From Spinacia oleracea (lineage: Eukaryota; Streptophyta; Magnoliopsida; Caryophyllales; Amaranthaceae): 64,000 nt of DNA. The notes under the pieces were generated by a model. The model had not been told where the DNA came from, ran no database searches, and saw only the letters and a program-made list of their open reading frames with translations. The translations under genes and the position numbers were made by a program. Location: contig NC_079490.1 in assembly GCF_020520425.1 (NCBI RefSeq), forward strand, positions 62,001-126,000, given 5' to 3'. Shown piece by piece: positions 57,385 through 64,000 of this stretch; positions within the stretch are counted from its first letter, which is position 1, and every line of letters begins with the position of its first letter.

Positions 57385-59242
57385 TTATCTTTGAGGAGGA
57401 TCCACCGTCCGGACGTTTGCACTTGCCATTCCTTCAATTCTGTCTTTACTGATGTCCACAAAATGTGCCACCATTTCATAAAATTGTTTTAGTCCAGACA
57501 ATGGAAGAATGATGGATGAACGATCAGGACCAGCTACCTGCATTTAAGTACCCAATTCCAAAGGTTCAGATGATGATACAGAACAAATGATTAAGACCAT
57601 GAAACAAAGTTGGTAATATACCTCAGATATCCTCAAAAAGTGCCCCCTGTTGTTGTTACCGAGGTCAAAGAAAAACCTCTTCTGGTCAACTCTGATAACT
57701 TTAGAAGCTCCCAAGTTGCCACTAATTTCATCCTGAACAGGGAGGTCAGCAGTAGACCTGTCCACACTTATTTCTGTTGCAGGTGTAGATTGAGTGCTGT
57801 GGCCAGCAATAAAGCCAGCACCAACATCGTCAGAGAGCCCAACAAGTCGTTCTGAAGCTTCAGTATTTTGCTGTTGTTAGACAGGTAAAATTAGCAAGAG
57901 AACATAAAGTTACTCAAGATTACAAGAGATTTATCGAGATAAAGAAACCTGATTGGACATGATGAAAAGCCTAAGAGCTTCATTAATCTCAGCCAAGATG
58001 TTACGAAATGCTGTCCATCCTTCATCTCTGGTGCTTCCTGCAGGAATGATGATAGTACTGCGGTTTCTGCTCATGGAAGCCTCAGATACCTGTAATAATA
58101 AAACTTACCCTTTCGACAAAAACATTCGCAGTTTATTTGGTAGAGATGGATTGGAAAGGGAAAAAAACAACTTTTGCAGTAAGGTTTACAACCTTTCTTC
58201 CCTAACCAGCAGGATTAAGGATGACCCCAATTCCTCTATAATTGGCTAATTAAACAAAGGAAACCTACAAATTCCTGCCAATTAAAACAAACAACGGGGA
58301 ATTCGAGCAAGTCTAGGTGTGTATTACTATTCCCTTCATTCCTATAAGTCCCCAATATATGAAGTGGCAACCCTTGGAACCCGACTTTCCCTCTTTCTGT
58401 TTGATTGTTTTCTATAGGGTTCCGGTTCCCCTCCTTTTGCATTGCACTTTTAGAAAACAGATCAAGCTATAAGAAACCAACTCAAAGAACAATCTAGTTT
58501 AATGCTAAAGGTTTGTTCAGAACTTTGGCGCGTCAAACATCCGGAGTAGTAACAAACTTCCATCCAAACCAAGCCCCTATAGATATACAGATAAAATTGT
58601 AAAGGCCAGATGTCCCTTATAAGTCATAATCACACCAGATATAGGGGGGAAAAAAGTTCTGAGTTCTGACAATTTGAGCAAATGTAAAATTAAATACAAG
58701 TATCTTTTATGACTTACTAATAATTTAGCCTAAATTTTAACATGATTGAACATCTTTCTAGTAAAAAAAAATAGCAATATGTTAACTTAGAGGGTACCTT
58801 CAAGAAGCGGCCCCTTCTGTTCTCGCCAACATCAAAGTAAAAGACCTGCAGAAGGAAGGAAAGCAGTAGGTAAATATAATAACAACAATAATAATTACTA
58901 AATAATAAATAAATAAATAAATAAAAGAGAGGGGTTTGGGAACTAGACCTTAGCATCAAGCTGCAACTCCTTGCTAAAAATATCCTGATCGTCAGAATTA
59001 ACATAGTAATTAAAGAGATCCAAAAACCATGAAATTCCATTTGAAGGAACGATGATGGTAGAACGAGTTGCGGATGTTTTCTCAGAAATCTTAAGGTATC
59101 GACCTCTTGGATTCTCTTTTAGATCGAAGTAGAATAGCTTGTGTTCTACCTGAAGAGTCTTACACAGAAGCTCTACGTCATTCCCTCCTCCTCCTCCTCC
59201 TCCTCCTCCAACTCCTCCTCCTCCTCCTGAGTTATTCTCCAT
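57385..59242 (-). CDS. PURA1: Pur-alpha (purine-rich element-binding protein), 5 exons
   Basis: Exons on the minus strand: 59242-58949, 58845-58798, 58089-57949, 57870-57622, 57537-57385. They total 885 bases, 294 aa, all GT-AG and phase 0. Pur-alpha is a nuclear single-stranded DNA/RNA-binding protein; in plants it binds telobox-type promoter motifs. After a Gly-rich start (MENNSGGGGG) come three PUR repeats, each with the signature FxFDL/VxxNxRGxxLxIS: about 28-95 (LFYFDLKENPRGRYLKIS), 98-145 (VFYFDVGENRRGRFLK, split by an intron) and about 215-285 (RFFFDLGNNNRGHFLRIS). A linker of about 60 residues separates repeats 2 and 3. Length is close to the Arabidopsis protein. It converges with the E1-beta gene. 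The start is the only upstream in-frame ATG before the Gly run. Confidence 0.95.
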
Positions 59243-60435
59243 CCCAAATCCAATTCAATCCAATCAATCCTCAAGGTCGAGGATTCCTTACTGTGCGCCT
59301 TATCGTCCCCGGCTCACTTGAATACTACTACTACTTTTAAATATTATGCAGAATTGTAAACAGGAAATAATCACCACAATCAATCGGCGGCCGCAGATCG
59401 GAAAAAGTTGTTAAGACGCAATGAACAACTGCAACAGTTGTTGTTGGAAATTTGGGATGCGTAAAAGAAGAAGAAGATGATGATGAGTGAGAGTGACGAT
59501 GATAATTAGGGTTTTGGGACTCCTACCTGTTTTTAACTCGCACTAACAATAACAAGTGGAGTAACAGCTTTGCGTTTTTTACGCCTCCCTTTTCACTACT
59601 AGGCGTTATTGACGTATTGGCTAATTACTTTTTTTACTCTCTTATTGATGTTTTCTCCTAATTTAAGTATTTAATGATTTTGGTTCTGTAAATTGATTTT
59701 ATTTTATGTTGCAAATTTTGTGTTTAATAGTTTTAAGTAATAAATAGTAATAATTTTTTAACGTTATCTCAAGCGTTCTCTTATACAAGTATAATAGAGA
59801 TCGCTCACTGTTTATTTGGGTTAACGGGCTAAAAATCTTTATTAATCCTTTGGACCGTTCAAAATAGGTATTGTTGTTTGTTAATAATAGGTATTTAGAC
59901 CGTCCTTCATTTCAAGTGAGTTTTTCTTTATAATCATGACAAACTTTTTTTTTGTTATTTTAAGAAATACAGAGTAATATATTTAGATAGTCCATGCTGG
60001 AACAATTACTTGTTTGAAGAAAATCAAGTTACGATAATTGGGGACTCGGGGGCTTGCGCATTCCAAATTAACATGGTTCTGCACCTCTTCTCCTCATCTA
60101 GACCCTAAATACATTATACAGCACTTAAACCAATCTGCAAATGATAAACCCAAGCTACTATTATTACATTAACTCGCATCTATTTATGATTGAAGTAACA
60201 TATCAATAAACTGCAGTTTAATGAGTGAAAGGTTTTCAAACTCAATTCTAATTTGGTATTTCATATTGTGAATCAGTGTTAAATCTTAGTAAATTTATAA
60301 TGAAAGTTAACAAACTTTAACAACAAAACTCAAATAGCAATCCTTTTCTTGTTGTCTAATGGTAAACGTGTACAAGTTAATCCCAACCTGAAACATCTTC
60401 CTACCAGTTTGCGTAAATAATCAGCTCGCAGCTCA
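59243..60435. other. Pur-alpha promoter and intergenic region
   Basis: No gene seen. The 250 bases next to the Pur-alpha ATG are CT/GA-rich leader-like sequence, with a NotI-like GCGGCCGC at 59387. The rest is AT-rich. Confidence 0.5.
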
Positions 60436-61073
60436 TCAGACTTGAACTCCCATTTCGGTTATTTTGACCATCCTTTTCTCCAGGCCAGTCCTTTGCTGCT
60501 TAAGAAGTGAAGCCACTGAAGCAACCTGGCGAGTGGGAAGAAATGTGAAAATTTGAGAAAAGCTTCAGTATTAAAATCTTCGAACAAAGGATCTTGAGAA
60601 AATACCACATTCTAAACAACTAACTTTCCCACGGCACATTTTAGCAACACTATCGTGTACAGTATAGAAGAATAGAAAACGTGTTACAATATTCCTAGGT
60701 AAATACTACAACCATCTTTAAATTAAAATTTAATAATCAGGTATCCAAACAAAAGCAGCTCGGCCGGGTTACCAAAGTCTAATCTAAAATAACTCACTTT
60801 CCCAGAGCACATTCACAATACAACAAACCTAAAATGATCACGACACAACTTTATGGGATAACTCTTCTAACAAAAATGTGTGAAAGAAAGCAATATTTTA
60901 GACTATGCAAAATGAGGTGAGGTTGATTTCAAAGAACTTCAAAGTACAGTAAAAGAAAATGAGACTCAAATATAGAACGTGTCATTTATGTTCAGCGTCA
61001 AAAACCGAACTTGCCTCAGCTCGAAGTTGCAATGCTTCCCTGCTCGGTATCTCTCGTAGCAGGTCCACTACAT
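60436..61073 (-). CDS. Last two exons of an unrecognised conserved-looking gene
   Basis: On the minus strand, an exon 61073-61015 (acceptor TTTTCAG) reads VVDLLREIPSREALQLRAE and joins in frame to 60525-60436, VASVASLLKQQRTGLEKR, ending TEMGVQV and stop. The intron between has a GC donor (GAG|GCAAGT) and acceptor CGCCAG. Earlier exons must lie further right, probably beyond the window since none is visible up to 64000. The peptide is a predicted amphipathic helix or coiled coil. I do not recognise the family. Support is the matching splice sites, preserved frame and protein-like composition. Confidence 0.6.
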
Positions 61074-61361
61074 CTGAAAAGTAATAATATCATAAACCAT
61101 TACACTAAAAGAAAGATTAATAAGTTGCAATGCCCCCTATCTGGCATGTATACATAAATTTGAGAGGAATGTATTTTTCTTAATGGGCCCAGGATAGGGC
61201 CCTTCTATCCAGGACTATAGGTTGCTCCAAGACTAGAGTCATTTATTATAGCACAAACCAGGGTTACCTAATACGTAATACGCTTAGGTACGCAGAACGA
61301 GTAAGAATTAGCAGTACGCTAGTTGGCTGAATTCCAGTACTTTTGTGGGTTTTGTGTAATA

Positions 61362-61670
61362 CTCCCTCCGTTCCTTAATAAGTGTCCGATTCGGAAGAAT
61401 GCGCGGGGATTAAGAAATAAGAAGTGTGTAAGAAAAACAATGAATGGGAGTGTTTTTTAGTGGAAAGGATAAAGTAGATAATTGTTTATTGATAAAGTAC
61501 AAATAAAAGTGGACGAGATGATGGAAAGTGGGAAAAGTGTAGAATGTGGAAGAAAAAACAATCATGATTTATGAAAAAGTGGGAAAAGTGTATGTCTAAA
61601 ATTGGAAAGTGGACACTTATTAGGTAACGCTAGAAATAGAAATAGGACACTTATTTAGGAACGGAGGGAG
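61362..61670. mobile_element. Stowaway MITE (309 bp)
   Basis: Starts CTCCCTCCGTTCCTTAATAA and ends TTAGGAACGGAGGGAG, flanked by the TA dinucleotide on both sides (61360-61361 and 61671-61672). The ends match the canonical Tc1/mariner-derived Stowaway termini. A long inner match (AAGTGTCC/GGACACTT) extends the inverted repeat. It lies in the presumed intron of the unrecognised gene. The LysRS introns hold more degenerate relatives. Confidence 0.93.
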
Positions 61671-62383
61671 TACGATTTTTTGGAGCATAATACGTTATGG
61701 GATAATACGCTTCAATAAATACAAGGACATCTCAAATTTTGTTATTAATAATTTTTCAAGTAGTAGTTATGTAGTCATCCTTTGTATTCCGTATTTAGTG
61801 GGCGTTAAAAGGGGTAAAGGGAATGAAAATAAGAATAACAAAGAAAAGAAAAAGAATGTAAAACCCTTTGATATAACATACTATTGATTGAGTGGTATTT
61901 AGGCTTTTCCTCCCTTTTCTTTCTCTCATCGTTCTTCCACCGAAACCTTTCTTTCTTACGGTGTTGTCGTCTCCTCCTCTCCGTTGCCGCCTTGTCCTTG
62001 ATGCCACCCGTCATCCCTGTAGTAGCCGCCTCTCCCTACCCATTGTTGCCGCCCCCTCCCCGTTTCCGTCGCTGCCAACACCTTCTCTTTCTTACTTCTC
62101 TTATGTCACACCTTTTAAGGTGAAATCAAAGGTTTAACGGTCGGATTTGACCATCTAACACCAATAATCAATGATTAGAAGAGGTGTTCTCTTGAATTTC
62201 CTTTTTTTGAACTTTAAGGTGGTTTTGGTTGGGTTTACCGGGTGGTGGGGTTTTTTCGAGTGGGTTGGGAATTTTTCCGTTGGCCGGTGGGGTTTTGTTG
62301 GTGGTATGAGGTGCTAGTGGGCGGTTTTTTGTGGGTTGGTTGGTCAAGGTGGTTGGTTGTGGTGTTGTTGGCTTAGTTTTAAA
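61671..62383. other. Non-coding, low-complexity flank
   Basis: A CT-rich stretch (61900-62110) gives overlapping short frames on both strands that I do not accept as genes. A G/T-rich stretch follows (62215-62370). No gene recognised. Confidence 0.45.
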
Positions 62384-63345
62384 AAGTGCGCCTTAAAGAT
62401 AATTGAGTGGGGGAGCAACTGAAAACGCCGCATAGTGCTAAAGCGGGGCAACCTACAAGGTGTGCGCGCTTTTGTGCGCTTCGAGGGAGGCACGCGCTTC
62501 CTATCCTGGGCGCGTCAAACACAAACATAATGTTTTAAATTTTTAAAAAAGCCACGTAAGTATCACGTGACATTTTGAGTTGCTTTTACTTGGTCAAAGC
62601 TCGTCAGAATAGTAGTTTTACAAGAGAGAAATAATCATTCACGTGTTTTGTGGATTTTGGATAACCTAGCTTACGATTTTCACTTCTCCACCTGGTATGT
62701 TCTCTCCATCTTCTCTTCATCTTCTCTCCTCTTCTCTCCATCTTCTTCAATTTCTTAATTTGTTTTCCTTCTTTTTCCCGTTCTTACCTTTTCCTTGTTT
62801 TCTAACTTTTTATTCTTTCTTTCCACTTTATTCCTTTGTTTTCCTCAAATTTTGGTAAAGATGGAGATGGAAGAGGATATTGGAGAAGATGAAGATTATT
62901 TAGATGATGAATTTGATCTTATGATGCTTATGATGGTGCTGGTAAAGATGATGCAGATGTGCTTTAGGAGTTTTAGGGAGCAACTAACAAGCTTGAATAA
63001 CCAAGTTTGCTTTTCTTTTTTCTTTTCTAGTCTTTCTACTTGCTTGTTTTATGTTTGTTGTGATTTTTGTGAGCTTGTGACTTACTCTAAGTCTTTGGTT
63101 AGTACTTTAGCCCTTTGGAGGTATTATGGTTGAGTATCTAGTAATGAACTATGCTTCTCTTTGTTAATTTATGCATTTATAATGTAAGTATCATGTCTTT
63201 CGAGTACAAAATATGTTCAACAAATGATTTTAAAGGTTTCTGGAACTTGTGTGCCTCGCCTACTAAAGGCGTGTGCTTTCGCTCTGCGCCTAGGCTCCTG
63301 GGCCCTTGTGCGCCTCGGTGCGCTTCGCGTTTTTGAAAAAGTAAG
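62384..63345. mobile_element. Candidate non-autonomous element with GC-rich ends
   Basis: The left end carries GTTTTAAAAAGTGCGCC and then GTGCGCGCTTTTGTGCGCTT; the right end carries GTGCGCCTCGGTGCGCTTCG, then CGTTTTTGAAAAAG. These are rough inverted, GCGC-rich termini like those of a dispersed plant repeat. The interior (62862-63000) holds an Asp/Glu-rich coding-like stretch (EEDIGEDEDYLDDE) without a convincing gene. Limits are approximate. Confidence 0.4.
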
Positions 63346-64000
63346 GTTGTTGTTGGTTTAAGTAGGTGGGAGAAGTTGTTCGGAATGGGATGGTGATGAT
63401 GGCTTGGGGGTGGGGTCGGCTGTGTGTTATTCTGGTGGCTGAGGTGGTGGATGTGTGGTGTTATATGGTGGTCAAGGCTGATGAAGGTTGTTGGGTGAAT
63501 AGGATTTTGGGGGAATGGGTGATTCTAGGGGATGGGGAATCATTGTAGAAGAAGTAGGGAAATTCAACATTTTTTTTTCCGGTCATGTACTTTTCTGACA
63601 ATCGGCAAGGACGAGAACACTACCATGAGATTCGCCTCACCAAGAGACCAAAAGCCCTAATATTTAACTCTTTTTTTGTTGAAACGATGTTCTAATTTTC
63701 ATATCTAGGGTACGCTAAATTGGATGAATTGGCTCGCGTACTAAAGCGAATCGGCTTGCAACCGTACTGCGAGTTGGACAAACGTACTAGTTCGGAGTTC
63801 GCTTGTGGGAGGGGCATATTAGGTAACCCTAGCACAAACACCTTAAAGGAAATCCGACCTCTAAAGTGCCCCTAGTGTGGTAAAACATTGCATGTTCAAT
63901 TTCTTACCACTAAACCAATGCTATCTTGGCATATATTAAAATGGTATACCAACAACTTAAAAAATATTTAAGATAATAATGTGTCAACCAAATATCTAAG
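63346..64000. other. Window end, nothing assigned
   Basis: G/T-rich (63360-63540) and then AT-rich. The phrase TTAGGTAACCCTAG (about 63818) is the inverse of GGGTTACCTAATACG at about 61262, so both may be ends of one old repeat. No gene or exon recognised. Confidence 0.4.

Noticed and set aside
61795-62137. Short Arg-rich or Pro/Leu-rich frames
   Set aside because: CT-rich low-complexity DNA with frames on both strands and no start context, domain or splice support.

Overview
This is a plant nuclear DNA window, almost certainly from a eudicot. It holds intron-rich eukaryotic genes, plant-type LTR retrotransposons of both Ty3/gypsy and Ty1/copia classes, a Stowaway MITE and an Au-like SINE. 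The left 24.5 kb is a nested retrotransposon stack. The right 40 kb is a gene island of four complete genes and the 3' end of a fifth, with several introns enlarged by transposons.

Stack (1-24550). A young Athila-type element (1-11588; the 3' LTR and the visible 381 bases of the 5' LTR read as identical; one intact gag-pol frame and a second frame) sits inside the reverse transcriptase gene of a Tat-lineage element (11589-19919). That element has a truncated integrase, two minisatellite systems and a three-exon antisense ORF of about 801 codons with its own promoter-like sequence. Its 3' LTR abuts the inner side of a minus-strand chromovirus-like element with a 3.05-kb LTR (20831-23882). That LTR in turn interrupts the RNase H end of an older copia element (23883 to about 24550). 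The order of events is therefore copia, then chromovirus, then Tat, then Athila.

Gene island (24840-61073). On the plus strand lie an organellar-type lysyl-tRNA synthetase (14 exons, 589 aa), a YTH-domain m6A reader of the ECT2 type (9 exons, 651 aa) and the E1-beta subunit of branched-chain 2-oxoacid dehydrogenase (13 exons, 393 aa). On the minus strand lie Pur-alpha (5 exons, 294 aa) and the last two exons of an unrecognised gene. The first three have their Arabidopsis counterparts close together on chromosome 3 (At3g13490, At3g13460, At3g13450, from memory), so this looks like conserved microsynteny. Exons were assembled by hand; all junctions keep frame.

Intronic transposons. LysRS intron 9 (8.0 kb) holds a decayed Reina-like chromovirus with a TGCAG target duplication and a TIR element. 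E1-beta intron 9 (7.4 kb) holds a Tork-like copia element (CTTAC duplication) and a 5'-truncated RTE-type LINE that itself carries a SINE. The retroelements whose strand can be read all lie antisense to their host gene.

Most notable: short perfect palindromes are arrayed just upstream of the TATA box in the LTRs of two unrelated elements (GCCCGATCGGGC in Athila, GTTCGGCCGAAC in copia), and the Athila palindrome is also arrayed in front of its second ORF. The Tat antisense ORF carries a minisatellite inside its first intron. GC-AG introns are strongly over-represented (5 of 38 introns, three of them in one gene).
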